A stretch of DNA of 64,000 nucleotides. It comes from Microstegium vimineum (Eukaryota > Streptophyta > Magnoliopsida > Poales > Poaceae). Position 1 is the stretch's first letter, and every line of letters starts with the position of its first letter. The stretch lies in assembly GCA_022036555.1 (NCBI GenBank), contig CM039124.1, positions 48,302,785 to 48,366,784 on the forward strand, written 5' to 3'. Below the pieces are notes generated by a model that was not told the DNA's origin, did no database searches, and saw only the letters and a list, made by a program, of their open reading frames with translations. The position numbers were made by a program, and so were the translations under genes. Positions 11,247-23,919 of the stretch are shown here, piece by piece.

Positions 11247-14200
11247 TCAGTCCGTGTAAAGATGTAGGTAATGAGGCAAAAGCTCCCCAGAGTTCCTTGC
11301 ACGCTGCTCAACCTCAATTTTTCTTAGATCCCGAAGATGCTGTAATATCTCCTGGAGAAGATCAAACCCTTTGCCTCCTTTTTTCAAAGTCCTCACACAC
11401 TGTTTTATATATTCCCTATCTGCCTCAAGAGCATGTAGCCTCTCATGTACTTGATCGATTTCATTTGCAATTGCAAGCTTATGTTGCTCTCTAGCAAGGT
11501 CCAGTGTGACCTCTGTTAAATGATGTGCCTCGTCACCTTGGGGAATGTTTCCAGCTTCCACAGTAGCATCGTCAAACAATGGAAGGAGCTTCTTTCCTCT
11601 GTAGGTTACACTTTTTCTTTTGTCATGAAGTTTAAAGCAGCTATCATCATCAGAGAAACCATTTGAGGCACCACTTAAATGGTTTTCTTCTGAGAAATGT
11701 TTCAAGTTATTGGATTCTTCATCATCAAGATCAAAAAGTTTATCCTCTAGCACTTTAAGCTGTTCCAGTATGGAAAGTCTCTCTTCCTCAAAATCAGCTA
11801 GTGGACCATCAAGGGTAACAAGATGTCTGGCAGTTTCTTGTAGCACAACATCTGTAGGAATACTCCCATTGCTTCCATTAAGACCATGGGAAGATTCATC
11901 ACCTTCATAGAAACTTTGCGAAAGGTCATCACTGTCCTCAGCACTCGATGAAGTTGACGATGATCCATTCTGGTCATCAGCCTTGTGCCTGGACATTTTC
12001 CTCACCTTTACTTCATAGAGATGAACCTTGTGGCGATACAGCTCGAGCTCTCTCTCTAGATCTTGCTTCTCTTTCTCTCTCTTAACAACTACTTCATTCA
12101 GCCTCTGCAGTGCTTCTTGGTCATACTCTGACTGTTCCTCCATTAGCCGCTGGTACTGGATCGCCTCCATCTGCATTGCAGCTTTCTGTTCTTGCAAGCG
12201 GTTTATCATTGCCATGGTTTCATCAGCAGATATAGCAGCAGCGTTCCTCTCATTTTCAAGTTCAGAATATAGGGTGTTCAATGACTTGCGTGTGGAAGCC
12301 AAAGCAGATTTTAGTTGATCGACACTCACCAATTCAGTGTTTTCCAGATCAGTAGACATAGTAGCAACACTTGAATCTACAGAATTAGCATCAGAAACAG
12401 CTGCTTTAGAATCCAGCAGTTCCTGTGAATCATATATACCTTCAATATGACTCAGTGTATCAGGCTCTCTGTCTTCTTCGGAGACCGTATCAGACTCTCT
12501 GTCTTCTTCGGAGACACTATGATCAGAGAACTTGTCTAAGCTTGACAAAGGTTCGTAAGAAATTTGATGTTTGGCCGTTAGAGCAGCTTCAGTTGGATCC
12601 TCTTCAATATCTTCTGTTTAATATTTAATGATCAGTTCCAAGATTTACACAATCATAATAGAATAACAATCAGAATGCAGGAAATAAACAAAGTGTTCTT
12701 GTGATCTCAGCATCTTACCTTTCCATGTGTTTGTGTTGACATTAAAAGTGTCTGCTGCATACTGCAGAACATCTGCTGTTACGGAAAGGACTTTCTGCTT
12801 CACCTCAGCTTGCTCATCATTAGTATGAGCATATGAAGTCAGGCAACCATGTTCCCCAGAATCAATTGGCACAGAGTCACACTCTTGTTCCAACCCAGCC
12901 TGTGCAGTTCTCTCTCCTTCAAGTTCTTCATCAACATCCTCCCTGGAATGTACTGGTATTGAATCCAACTCCTGATTTACCTCAGGTTGTTGAATCTGCT
13001 TCTCCTCAGTCTGAGTTACAGCGACATGCTCAAAAGCTTCCACTGGCCTAGAGTTCATTTCATGCTTTGACTCAGCCAGTTCAAAATGTTCCAACTCAAT
13101 ACTTCTGTCTAACCTCTCAACAAATTCATGGTCACTAGGAGCTGTTGGTGTGGTATACAAATCCTGTTGTAGAGTAGCCTGTTCAGATTGCTCATCCTCA
13201 GTTATCTCATCTTCAAATGATATTTTCTGATCCTTATCTTTCAATCCACTGTCATCCTCAGGAGCTGCATTTAATATTTTGAAAATAAGGTGTATGACTA
13301 ACTAGCTTGAAACAGAGAAAAACATCACGGAACAAAATCAAGGACAGTAAATTATATGGTTCGCCTTCTATTCTGTTGAGAGGTCCATTTCATCCAATCA
13401 AAAAAAAATCCTTAGGTTACTATTCCTTTTTTTTTCTTCCAGTTCAATGTTCAACTATAGGTTCACCAGATATACCCAGTGCTATCCAAAATCTAGAATG
13501 ACTGAAGGGGTACAACTACAATAGCACAGCTCAGTGAAAACACGGGCAGAAACATGACTCCGTTTGGTAGATAGAAATAACTAAATTCTTATTCAGCACT
13601 AAAGGTAAGCAGAATAAACAGAAATGCATTAAAAAACACAAACAGAATAAAAGTGATATACAGAGCTATAGTCAGCATGGCTAAACATGAATGATAGAAA
13701 AGCTATATCAAAGGAGGAATGACTTACACTGATGATCAGCAAAGGCCTCCACGGTTTTGCCTGCATTTATCCCATCAAGTGTAGCTTCTATACAAGCCGG
13801 AACAAACACTCCGGCAGCAATCTGTTCATCAATCAACCGATCAGCCACATCATCAACCTTGTCATCATCAGATGTCATGACAATCTTCTCCTCATTGGTA
13901 CCAACTGTGTTCTCCTTCTCCGTGTCCACGTTGTTCTGCCTTACATCACCATGATCAACTTCTTCCTTTCCTTCGCCACCAGATTGAGATGACAGGGTGT
14001 CCATGGCGACCACCAACGAGTCAATTGATTCAAGAGGCACCAGCCGCTCAACATTGGCAACAACCTCGGCACCATAAGCCAAGACGGCGATCGAGTCATC
14101 CTCCACAAATGACTTGTCGTCAAAGAGCTCGATCACAGGGCCTTCCTCAGAGACAAACACCACATCTCCATTTGGCCTCACTGCCTCTTCCTCTTCCTTG

Positions 14201-14781
14201 TGGCCACAATCTGAGCCACGCGGCGCAGACGCGGCGGTGAGCAAGAACGGCGGCGAGTAGAAGCCGCTCTCGAGCGCGACGCCGCAGCAGGCGCAGGCGA
14301 GGTCCCGCTCGCCGAGCTCGCTCCGGCCCATCCACGACAGCATCGCCTTCCCGGGAGCCGCCGCCGCGGCGCAGTCCTCGCACATGTCCCCGGCGTCCGC
14401 GAGCCGGCGGTGCGCGCTGCAGTAGCCGAGGCGCGACATCTCGGCGGCGTGCACGTCGCACAGCAAGCGGCGCAGGGGCTCGGCGCCCCCGCCTGCGCCT
14501 GGGTGGTGCGTGTGCGTGTGGTGGGTCTCGAAGAGGCTGTCGACGCCGAGGCGGGAGCAGAGCGCGCACGGCGGCGCGAGGCCGAAGAAGGCGGCGAACC
14601 GGGATATGAGGTAGGAGAAGACGCCGTTGGCGAGGAGCAGCGCGATGAGGATCCATTCCAGCAGCGCGTACGCGAGCACCCGCGCCACGCGGTTGCTCTT
14701 CTTGCACAGCGCCGCGGTGAGGCTGGAGCCTGTGCCGGCGCCTGCGCCCGCACCCGCCATGGGAGCCTGCGACACCATCAT
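11247..14781 (-). CDS. Myosin-binding protein with GTD-binding (DUF593 / zein-binding) domain
   Basis: Three exons built from splice signals and phase: 14781-13728, 13264-12719 and 12613-11247, giving 988 aa. Donors read GTAAGT and GTAAGA, and acceptors end in CAG. The N-terminus has one hydrophobic membrane segment (about residues 35-60, with LAYALLEWILIALLLANG) followed by paired cysteines (CALC, CEDC, CACC). This is the layout of plant MyoB/FLOURY1-like proteins, which anchor class XI myosins to endomembrane vesicles. The middle is a long acidic, low-complexity linker. The GTD-binding coiled coil is at about 631-727 (LKSALASTRKSLNTLYSELE onward), with a further C-terminal coiled coil at HKLAIANEIDQVHERLHAL. 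Start: MM at 14781 or Met8 at 14760. Upstream in-frame codons to 14979 do not look conserved. A 10-residue repeat (SEEDRE twice) precedes the domain. Family knowledge gives the role; the exact paralogue is not assigned. Confidence 0.9.
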
Positions 14782-15300
14782 CCCTACAGCAAGGTTACTT
14801 GGGGGGAACCGCCGGAATGCGATGGAGACGACGCCGACCTCGCAGCCCGGGCTTTGCCGTGGAATCCAAGGAAGCACAAAAACTAGTGCCTTCCGCCGCG
14901 AATCCTTCCCCGTCGTCACAAATTGGATTAGAACGGAGCGGAGGACGCAATCCGAACGTGATTCGTTAGTGGCAAGCAACCACTAGGGGACTCGGCTTCT
15001 CAGGATCAAAAAAGAACAAAAGAAAGGAAAGGAAAACAAACCCTGCTACTGCTACAGATTGCAGAAAAGACGAGATTTTTCACTGGTGGAATCGGGGACC
15101 GAGAACGAGATCAGAAATCCGGAAGGGGAACGAACGAAATCTATACAGGGAGACGAGCTGGGGCTGGACTAGTGATAGTGACAGGATTGCGAGCTATAGA
15201 CAAGAAGAACAGGCAGGAGAGGAGAGGAGAGGAGAGGGAGAAGGAGAGGGAGGAGGGGAAGGGCCGAAGGGGAAAGAGGCCGTTTGGTCGGAAGCGGATG
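14782..15300 (-). promoter_or_regulatory. Likely 5' leader and proximal promoter of the myosin-binding protein gene
   Basis: Immediately upstream of the start codon, the minus strand has a long CT-rich tract (plus-strand GGAGAGGAGAGGAGAGGAGA region at about 15208-15260), a feature frequent in grass 5' leaders. No clear TATA box was seen. Transcription start not determinable by eye. Confidence 0.4.
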
Positions 15301-15395
15301 GCCAAATAGCGAGAGGATGCGCGACATGGAAGCCGAGAAATATCGCGAAAAAGAAAGAAAAAAAGGTGAGAGCTTTGAGCCAGTAATTTGCATTA

Positions 15396-15735
15396 GAGCA
15401 ACTCCAACAGTTTGATAATTTTGATTTGACAAAATATAAAATTTGTCAACTATGAAATAAATATGTCAAAACAAAAAATATGTAATCTCTAACCGTTCTC
15501 CATAATGACTTGGCAAAAACAGGAAAAAAAGGAAGGAAAAAAAGTCGCCGCCTTCCACCGTGAAAAAAAAGGAAGGAAAAAAAAGCGTCGCCTAGTTTGC
15601 CAAGTGCGGGCTCTTATTTGCAACTTTGGTAAAAATGTCAAGCCCAAATGTCAAACTGTTGATCATCAGTTTTTTAGTTTTTTTTTGATAAAATTAGATA
15701 TGTCAAGTATAAATGTCAGACGGTCGGAGTTGCCC
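15396..15735. mobile_element. Tourist-like (PIF/Harbinger) MITE, 340 bp
   Basis: The left end is GAGCAACTCCAACAGT and the right end, reverse-complemented, is GGGCAACTCCGACCGT. They form near-perfect inverted repeats flanked by TTA on both sides (15393-15395 and 15736-15738), the 3-bp target duplication of Harbinger elements. No transposase. It lies just upstream of the myosin-binding protein gene. Confidence 0.85.
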
Positions 15736-15738
15736 TTA

Positions 15739-17400
15739 GTGGGGCCTAATGACCGTGATTAATCCGCTCTAACTAGAGGTGAAGTGAACGTTGGGGTGGG
15801 GTGACTCTAGCCCGCCGGTGACTGAAGAAAGGGTCAGTCAGTAAAAAAGCAAGCAGAGCACTAGACTTTACTGGCGGTAACTGCAGGCCTCGGACGGCGT
15901 AGGAGCAACGGCATGATTTGTTAATTGAGCATGTAATTACGGTTCCTTTCCTTCCCGTTGGAAAGGCTAGTGGAGCTCCGAGAATACGCGGCGGCAGCAG
16001 CATACTCCTCCTAGATGGCTAGATGAGTGGCGTCACTGACCGATGTGCAATCTATCTTTGAAGGTGAACCGTGAACACGAAAGCGACGACGATGTCTACG
16101 GCGTCAGTAGCACGTACGTACGTGTGCCGGTAGTACACACTACGCACGCAGTGTCCAGTAGCGAGTAGCAGGACCGTTCCGTTCTTTCCGTTTCTGCAGC
16201 AAGCAGTGGTGGTGGGGTTTCTACGCGCCGGTCGTTTTCCGGGGACCGGCGTGGCGTGGCGTTGCGTTGCGTCACCTGGACGGCGAGGCCTCCCTGGTCG
16301 GTCAGTCGGTCGGTCACCGTCGCGTTGCGGCTTGGACGGACGGACGGCTTCGTTTTCATTTGTTTTTTCCTCCCCCGAATCCGAGACGCAACCGCGGCAG
16401 CGGGAGACGAGTTCGGCACGGCAAAGTGGACCTGCAGTCCTGTCACTTTTGTTTTAGTTTTTGTGCCGCGGAGACGACTGGATCAGAGAGACAGAGACAA
16501 TTCATACAAGGGACGGGGACAGTTGGTTGATGGTTCGGGTCTCCCCAATGTCGCCGCAGCCGCCGCCTCAGGATCTGGAACGGGAACCGGAGCAACGTGG
16601 CGGCACTGTTTGATCCAAAACCTGGTGGCGCCCTTTGACCCAGCCAAGTTTCGCCAGCTTTGTTTGCTCGCAGTCGCAGCCGCAGGCGTCTGCGTGTGAT
16701 GAGGGGCTGTGCTGTGCGGCGTGTTCTCAAACGGCAGGCGTTCAGCAACGTTCAGGTGTTCAGCAATTGTCTGCCGTGAGTCCACCAATGGAGAAGTTTG
16801 AACTCTTTACTCGTGTATTAGATGCATATAGGATATGATGGATTAGTAATTCAGCAAATAAGATAGTATAATCTTCTGGGACTGATTACTAGACAGCTTC
16901 TTTTTCTATATCTATGTAATCGGCCGTACCTTTTTTAAGCCATCTTCTGATATGACAAAGTATTTTAAATTACATTTTAATTGTCTATTTAGTTTATATA
17001 TATAATATAGTATTTATGAGTATGAACCTTTAACTACTTTAACTACTGATAGTATCTGATTACAAATCTAATAATATCAGGTTTATTAGTTAAAGTTGCT
17101 AGCAAACTATTGGTCAAAGATGTAAAGTTTGATTTTTGATCTAATGCAAAATGTCTTATAAATTAGACCGGAAAGAGTATCTATCTATTTCACATACACC
17201 TAATCTATATATCTATAAATAAATTATATAAAATCAAAGTGATTCTTCAATGCATCTTTTTACTTCCCAAAGTGTCTTCGCGTGTCTCTCTCTCTCCTTA
17301 GACTCATGGATCGTATTCATAAAAGTTAGAACCTCATGCATTGGATGTCCAACAATATTGTCCAACAACAATACGGTCCAACAACAATACGGAGTCAATG
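15739..17400. other. Intergenic, no gene recognised
   Basis: 16080-16800 is moderately GC-rich with overlapping 80-150 codon frames on both strands, but none has a recognisable domain or a splice-supported continuation. The remainder is AT-rich. Near 17340-17395 the phrase CCAACAACAATACGG is repeated in tandem. Confidence 0.5.
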
Positions 17401-17656
17401 TACTCGTTTCTGAAAAAAATTAATTTCTAAAATCCGTGTCAGTCAAATTTTTTTAACATTGACTAACTTTATAAAAAAATATAAAAACATTTATAATTTA
17501 AAATAAGCACCATAAAAATATGTTTTATAATAAATCTAATGATACTAATTTAATTAATACCATAATTTTTAATTTTTTCTAAAAATTTAGTCAAAGTTCA
17601 AAAAGTTTGACTTATGATAACTCCAGAAATCTATTCTTTCAGAAACGGAGAGAGTA
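17401..17656. mobile_element. Stowaway-like MITE
   Basis: The right end reverse-complements to TACTCTCTCCGTTTCTGAAA. The left end reads TACTCGTTTCTGAAA, the same inverted repeat with a short internal loss. The interior is AT-rich and self-complementary (TTGACTAACTT against AGTCAAAGTT). Confidence 0.65.
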
Positions 17657-19797
17657 TATTAGAAAATATGATGTGACTGGTACATAAATCTCCAAAAGAC
17701 AAATCATTCAAGTAATTGCGCATAAGGTTTGTGTTTAGTTGCTTTTCACTATGTTGCATTGTATATCCTAGCATGAGTGGATACTGGCTGGGTGGATGCA
17801 TTAACCTAAAAGAATATTGTTGGTTGGTTGTGGATGGATGCGGATACAATAACCCTGTGAATATACTTGGTTGTATGTATGGATGGATAAGAATGTAGAA
17901 GATGTCCTGCATTCAAGGCTAGGATGGTCAGTGAAGCTCATTGTGTGTCTTTTCCATCAAGACAGGGTGAAGATATATTTTTGCATCCGCTTATACTAAT
18001 TGTATATATTCGGTAGACAACAAAAAAATTAGTTCTCTATACATATCCACTAACTCAGAATAAAGGAGATACAACTAATAAGCACATCCAAGCAGCAGTA
18101 TGTCACAACTTAAGGTCACATATTGATGAGGTCCACAGCTGATGGAGAGCTTTAAGAAAGGACAACATTAACCAATAACTGATCACGCGCCCAAGCCCTC
18201 TTCCTTCCTACACCCTGCCTCCCCCACCCCGCCTCCTCCCCCGCCACCCCTGTACAGCGGCTGGCTGCCCACCTCCCCGCATCCTGCGTACAAGTTTCGA
18301 CGCCCACCTCCCCGCCGTGGGCGGTATGGTTTCGTTGGAGCTCCGTGGTCACGATCGTTGTGTTGCACAATCACGAAGGAAAATTTTTGTAGGCAGGTAA
18401 TAGGGCCCTACAAAAAATGATAGCTTTGTTTCCCTGTGTGGCACAACCACAAAAGCTATCATATCGCCACTGGATCGTGATTTTTTTCAAAGCTATATAT
18501 AAAAAACATATAAAACATATTTTTTTTATATGGCGGTATGATTTATATGTTTTATATGTTGCACAATCACTTGGCCAAATGAATTAGGTTTGAAAATATT
18601 TTTTTTAGAATTAGTTTTAAAAACATATCAAACAAAAAAATTCGAGACCTTCAATTTGCCTATTCAGTTTGGCAGTTCCGGCTGAGAGGATAGCGTGAAT
18701 TTTTTCCAATAATGCAAGGCAGACAGCTCCAGGAGCCAGATGGGCCTGACATTTGCACCGGTCAGGGTGGCGTACGTAGGCGGCCGAAAGGGCAACGAAA
18801 AAGTACGTTGGCACCTGGAATCAAACGACCTGGTGGTGTTGGGTGTTGGCACAAACAAAAAACAGCGGGAAAATGTTGGTGGGACGTGGATTTTTGTGCT
18901 AGGTACACGCATCCTATATCTTTCATCGGATGCTTTTGTCTCTTTTTCTACATTTTTTTTGGCTCTACCTTGCTGAGTAATTAATTCATCTGTGCAGAAA
19001 AACATACAACATGTCAGAAGAAATAACAAGTTTATAGTGAATAGTATTTATATTTATAACTTGTAATCAATTTATAATATAAATATATTTCATAATTAAT
19101 CTAATAATATTTTATTTAATATCATAAACATTGATATTTGTTTATCTATAATTAGTCAAAATTAAAATAATAAAACGTAACACTATGTTAAAGTTGCATA
19201 TTTTTCTGAACGAAGGGAGTACTATTTCCTGAAAATAAAGTGGAAAATATCCAACATAATTTGGTTTGCAAAAGTACTGGACACATGAAGATCTTACAAT
19301 ACGGGCCCTTTAGAATGTAAAATTTTATAGGATTTATTTATTTTCACATAAGAAAACTAAGAAAACAGGAAAAAAAATTCTCCATTCTAAGGGGGGCTAA
19401 ATGTGAAATGCTAGTACACAAATAATTGATCAGAGAGACGGGGCCAGACTTGCACGAAACAGATGTGGGTGTGTGAGCCTAATGAGCTCAGCTTTTGCTT
19501 TTGGCTATCCATGTAGGTGGGCGCGACGAGTGTTTATATAGTGCTATAGGTACCGCTTCGTTCGATTGATTTATAAATCTAGCTTATTAATCATGGTATA
19601 ATATTTTTCTCTCCCAATAAAATAATCAAAAACAACATCAGTCGACTTATCGACAACAGTCAATCCAATCATAGAGTGATCTTTCCTTTGGTAGCACGTA
19701 CCACGGTTTTAAACAGAGTGATCACATAAGAATCTTTTATTAACTTGCCTATTCTTTGGGGTTTTTTTACGGGCAGATTCTGAGAAAGATGTAGTGA
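17657..19797. other. Intergenic, AT-rich
   Basis: No gene recognised. About 19020-19225 carries only the right half of a Stowaway-type element (ending GAACGAAGGGAGTACT). 18190-18330 is a C-rich stretch whose short overlapping frames look fortuitous. Confidence 0.45.
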
Positions 19798-19799
19798 TA

Positions 19800-19859
19800 C
19801 TCCCTCCGTCCCATTGACGACACGGTTTTCTAGTGACACTTTCAATAGAACGGAGGGAG
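19800..19859. mobile_element. 60-bp mini-Stowaway MITE
   Basis: CTCCCTCCGTCCCATT at the left and the complementary ACGGAGGGAG at the right are flanked by TA on both sides (19798-19799 and 19860-19861). It is an internally deleted Stowaway reduced to almost only its termini. Confidence 0.85.
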
Positions 19860-19979
19860 TACACGATTACAACGGTAATGCACGTGTTGGGACAAACATA
19901 AAGTACATCTAATATTATAAAAAAGAAGATATGGATTCCAGCAAGCAATCATCATGTCGAAACCCGCAACAGTTTAACT

Positions 19980-20393
19980 AGTCGGATGTATGGACACATG
20001 CATGGAGAATTAAATCTAAGTAAAAAAATATAACTAATTGCATGGTTTGTTTGTAGTTTACGAGACGAATCTTTTGAACTTAGTTACTTCGTGATTAAAC
20101 AATAATTAACAAATACAAACGAACATACATTGCTAAATTTTTGGATCGCCTGTTTAGATCCGTAAAAATTTGGAAAAATAGCACTGTAGCACTTTCGTTT
20201 GTATGTGGTAATTATTGTTCAATCATGAAGTAACTAGTCGTAAAAGATTCGTCTCATAAATTACAGATAAACTGTGTACTTAGTTATATTTTTTATTTAT
20301 ATTTAATATTTTATATATGTATCCAAGGATTCGATGTGACAGAGAATCTTGTAAAGTTTTAGAATTTTGAAGGGAACTAAACCTATTATTGCC
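19980..20393. repeat. Two related MITEs in inverted orientation forming a foldback
   Basis: The left arm contains GACGAATCTTTTGAAC, AACAATAATTAACAAATACA and CAAACGAAC. The right arm contains their inverted counterparts in reverse order (GTTTGTATGTGGTAATTATT, GATTCGTCTC, ATTCGATGTGAC), ending GGGAACTAAACC. The content is that of a very common grass MITE family ending in GTTTAGTTCCC. The arms join at about 20165, where GTTTAGATCC lies. Confidence 0.7.
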
Positions 20394-20946
20394 TCATCAA
20401 CCTATGCGCTCACACGGTTTAGAACCTCGGAGTAGATGTTCATGTGAGCAACCGAAACAAAGTCTTTGATGGAAAAGAACTTGACCTATGTTAAACTGAT
20501 GGCTAGTGAACTCACTGTGTTACAAGTTACAACTCAATGTGTCTTTCTTCTAATCACTATGTTACACACCTTAACTAGTGATACATTAACCCTAGGAACG
20601 ATTACATTATATTTAATTTGTATCTTTGCTCATGTCTACTCAGGTGTCTGTTTGCGGCTCTAGGGACTGAGTGAATCCGTCATTAAACCCATCAAAAAGT
20701 CACAGTCAAATTTAATTTGATTTGGAAGAGGAGAGGTTGAAGTCAGAAATGATGGTGCAGATCAGGTGTGGCGGATGCTTTTTTGCTCAGGTTATTTTGG
20801 TCTCCTCGATTGTATTGTAAATTGTAAAGAAAAGGGGAGAAAGAAAAAAGTAAAGTAAAAAAATGAGAAGAAACCCCTCAAACGAAATATTCAGATTCAA
20901 AACACGCATGAATTGAGTGTTAAAAGAAACGATTCATGCAGATTAA

Positions 20947-21255
20947 GGGTGCGTTTGGTAGGGCTCCAGATTCTTGTAGAAACGTTTCAGATCTAAATTT
21001 TATCTAGAAACGTTTCAGATGATGAATCGTAATCACCTTGTAAAATCGTTTGGATAGCACACTGGATTTCGATTCATAGGAAAATGGCACCCAGAAACAG
21101 TACTGAATCTAGCGAAACCAGTCTTTGGGTGATTATGTTCTTGGCAAGAAACAAGAAACATTTCTACCCTGAAACGTTTCATGGTTTCACCGTTTGAAAG
21201 TGATTCTCTAGTTCCAGCTGAGAATCTAAAACGTTTCAGCTTGTCAAATGCACCC
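20947..21255. mobile_element. Tourist-like MITE, 309 bp
   Basis: Ends are GGGTGCGTTTGGTAGG and, reverse-complemented, GGGTGCATTTGACAAG, with a TAA target duplication at 20944-20946 and 21256-21258. The interior repeats GAAACGTTTCAGAT several times. A related left end (GGGTACATTTGGTAGG) appears at about 41610 without a matching right end. Confidence 0.8.
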
Positions 21256-21787
21256 TAAGTATTAAATTTCGAAATTTCTCCTCTGTGCAATCATTGGTTT
21301 GTACTGAGGAAGTAAGGATATACGTACAGGCAGCATATTGTGGCAACTATTATGGACTAGTGCACGAAAAATTGCTCAGCGTAACAGGCCGAATACAGAC
21401 ATTAAAGTGAAGATTAAGATATTAGGGGAAAACCATTCAGAACAGAAGTGGTTTACAAGAAAATAGAATAGTATTCTTTCATTGATTATATGTACAGTAG
21501 CTTCTAATGAGAATGTGAAAGCCTGAAGCACACGAATAAAGTTATCCTTTCAGCCAATAACATCAACAACAGAAAGCCATGCGAACAACCCTAATCCCAT
21601 AATCGTAGATTAGTACTGCTCAATCAAATTATTAAACCCAACAATAATAGCTCGAAGCAAATGAGGAAGACATTATCACATTACAAAGCATAGCACACAT
21701 CAACCTAACTTCTATACGTAGTACATAGTAACATATATATGGGCAAAGGGTGGCAGCACATCACCAAAAACCACCAAAATATCTGCT

Positions 21788-22247
21788 TCATTGCCCAGCC
21801 CCTGCAGCATCCTCCACTAGACAACGAGCACCCTCAGCCTCCGGCTGAAGACGTCAAGATCATCCCTCCTCTGCACTCTCCACCGCTTGGCAAGCTCACT
21901 TGCCTTGACACCTCCATCCACATTGTCACCATTGATAATCCTGTTAACCTTTGCCTCCCTCAGGCACTCAAAACAGATCCAGCACAGCATTTGCCATTCC
22001 GTGCCATTGCTGCATGGCACCACCATTTTGCAGTCCACATTCATCACATTGCCAATTCCATTGTTCTAACTGGGGAGAGCAGCCACGGCCTCAGGCTACT
22101 CCTGCCACACCAAATCTGATGTGTGCTATATGAGCTGTACCTTCGTGATCGCCCAGTTGCCTGCTTTCCTGCTCAAGGTAGAACATATTCAACACTTGAA
22201 CCATCTGAAAACAAGCCCTAATCACATTGTAGTCATGGGACAAATTG
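21788..22247 (-). pseudogene. Truncated duplicate of the neighbouring GeBP-type gene
   Basis: The minus strand encodes fragments matching the last third of the GeBP gene at 23920-25041: QESRQLGDHEGTA, MNVDCKMVVP, CLREAKVNRII, ESELAKRWRVQR-like KASELAKRWRVQR, and SRRLRVLV. They are split over frames by indels and carry early stops. The DNA-binding region and all upstream exonic sequence are missing. Similarity extends past the stop into 3' flanking sequence (21365-21787 against 23500-23919), which points to a segmental tandem duplication and not a retrocopy. Confidence 0.85.
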
Positions 22248-22249
22248 CA

Positions 22250-23495
22250 TATCTTCTCAATTTTCTTGATATGTTTCCTCGGAGCACAAGGGACAATTCT
22301 GCTATGCTGTACTTGCTCCTTCACGAAAACTGTCAAAATTTTCATCTTAGGCTCTTAAAGTCCATTATCAATACTCCAATAGTGCAGCTGTTCTAAATTA
22401 GATTGGCACATCTCACTACTTGTACAAATTATTATTTAATCAACAATGAACAGTGGACATGCTACTTCTTCCTTTCCCCGATCTAAAATATTGGCTTTCA
22501 CATATGTATACTCCTATACAGTAATCATTGTATGAAAAAACCATTAAAACTCCAATTCTGAAATGAACATGTCATTTATTTTCACCTTCTGCAAGTACAA
22601 AAACTTGATATTGGTCTCAACCATAGCACTGAACCAGTGAATTCATTTGCATGGTATTCCTACCAGTACAATTATCACACATTTCATGGTTGATATCCTT
22701 CTACTTGAACAGTTGAACTCCCAACCCAAATCCACAAGCTGCAATAATCCCATTCATTCCACGAAACAGATTGAAACTTCGAGTGCAACTTGGACCTAAT
22801 TATAGTGAACATTACCAAACTGAACATACTCTCTCACCTCAGGTGGCAGCGATGTCCACGGTTTCTCTTCTGCTCCCAATGATGCGTTAGGGATAGATAC
22901 GCTCCAGCTTCTCATCCTGGATAGCTAGCCACACCTGTGGCCTGCCTCTTCCTATCACAGCACAAATGAGTATGAACAAAACAGAGAGAACGGAACTATT
23001 TGGATGAAAACAAAACTATCATGGTGGCGGTGGCGGCAGCCTGCACCACAACGAGTTAGAGATACCGCCATACCAGCAAAATGGATGGAGACGGAGGTGG
23101 CGATGATCTTGCCTCTCCGGTGCCACAGCCCATGCTAGGTGATGCCGCGCACCTGCTCCTCCATGGGTTCCTAGGGCCGACGCCGTGGTAACACTAGAGC
23201 CGACACACCCAAAACCTTGTATTGACTGCAAGGAGGAGACCAGCCCTGGCAGTATCATGCAGAAGACACTGTCACCTCCTTGGAGCTTGTTCCCACATGC
23301 CGCCGCCAGGAGAGAAGGAGAGGGCGCTACCCCACCACTCCCTTCTGCCAGCCCAAGCAGCTCCATTGTCCAGTGGCAGAGTTCTGTTGAGCCCAGAGGG
23401 AAGATGGCTGCAGGCAGGCAGAGTGAGGGGAAGCCATTGAAAGGGGGAAGGGGTGGGGAGGGGGAGCATGGATGCGCTGTGGTCAAGCGCCTGCA
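22250..23495. other. Spacer between GeBP gene and its broken copy
   Basis: 22250-22830 is AT-rich with nothing recognised. 22840-23490 is more GC-rich and gives overlapping 70-155 codon frames on both strands (for example 23019-23486 minus), without a known domain. Its 3' part is presumably GeBP 3' flank. Confidence 0.4.
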
Positions 23496-23919
23496 AATAA
23501 TTCATGCTCACTGTAGCAGGCTGAATGTAGACATTGTAGTGAACCTATAAGAGAAGCATTAAGAGATTACAAGCGGTTAACTAGGAAACATAATGTTATT
23601 CTCTCACTGCTTACAAGTTACAGTTACAAGTACAACAGCTTCTAAATGGAAAAATGGAATGTGAAAGCCTGAAGCTACATTAACAGAGCTATCATCTATA
23701 TCAACAGCAGTAAGCCATGCGAATAACAGTGCTAAAATCATAGATTATTATGCTGCTCAAATTATTAAACTCGAGGGTACATAGGCAAATATAGTAGGTT
23801 TCTAAAGGCAAGGGTCCAGCTGAGGAAGACATTACAAAGCATAGCACAATAACCTAGCTTCTATACAGATGGGGCAAAGGGTGGGAGGCACATCACCAAA
23901 ACCACCAATATCTCTTGCT

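Noticed and set aside
14147..14753. 186- and 191-codon minus-strand frames rich in Arg/Ala/Pro
   Set aside because: Out-of-frame shadows of the GC-rich first exon of the myosin-binding protein gene.
16096..16838. Cluster of 70-147 codon frames on both strands
   Set aside because: GC-driven open frames overlapping each other in many phases; no domain, no consistent splice model.
23019..23550. 155-codon minus and 121-codon plus frames
   Set aside because: No recognisable motif, proline/serine-rich in every frame, and located in the flank of a local duplication.
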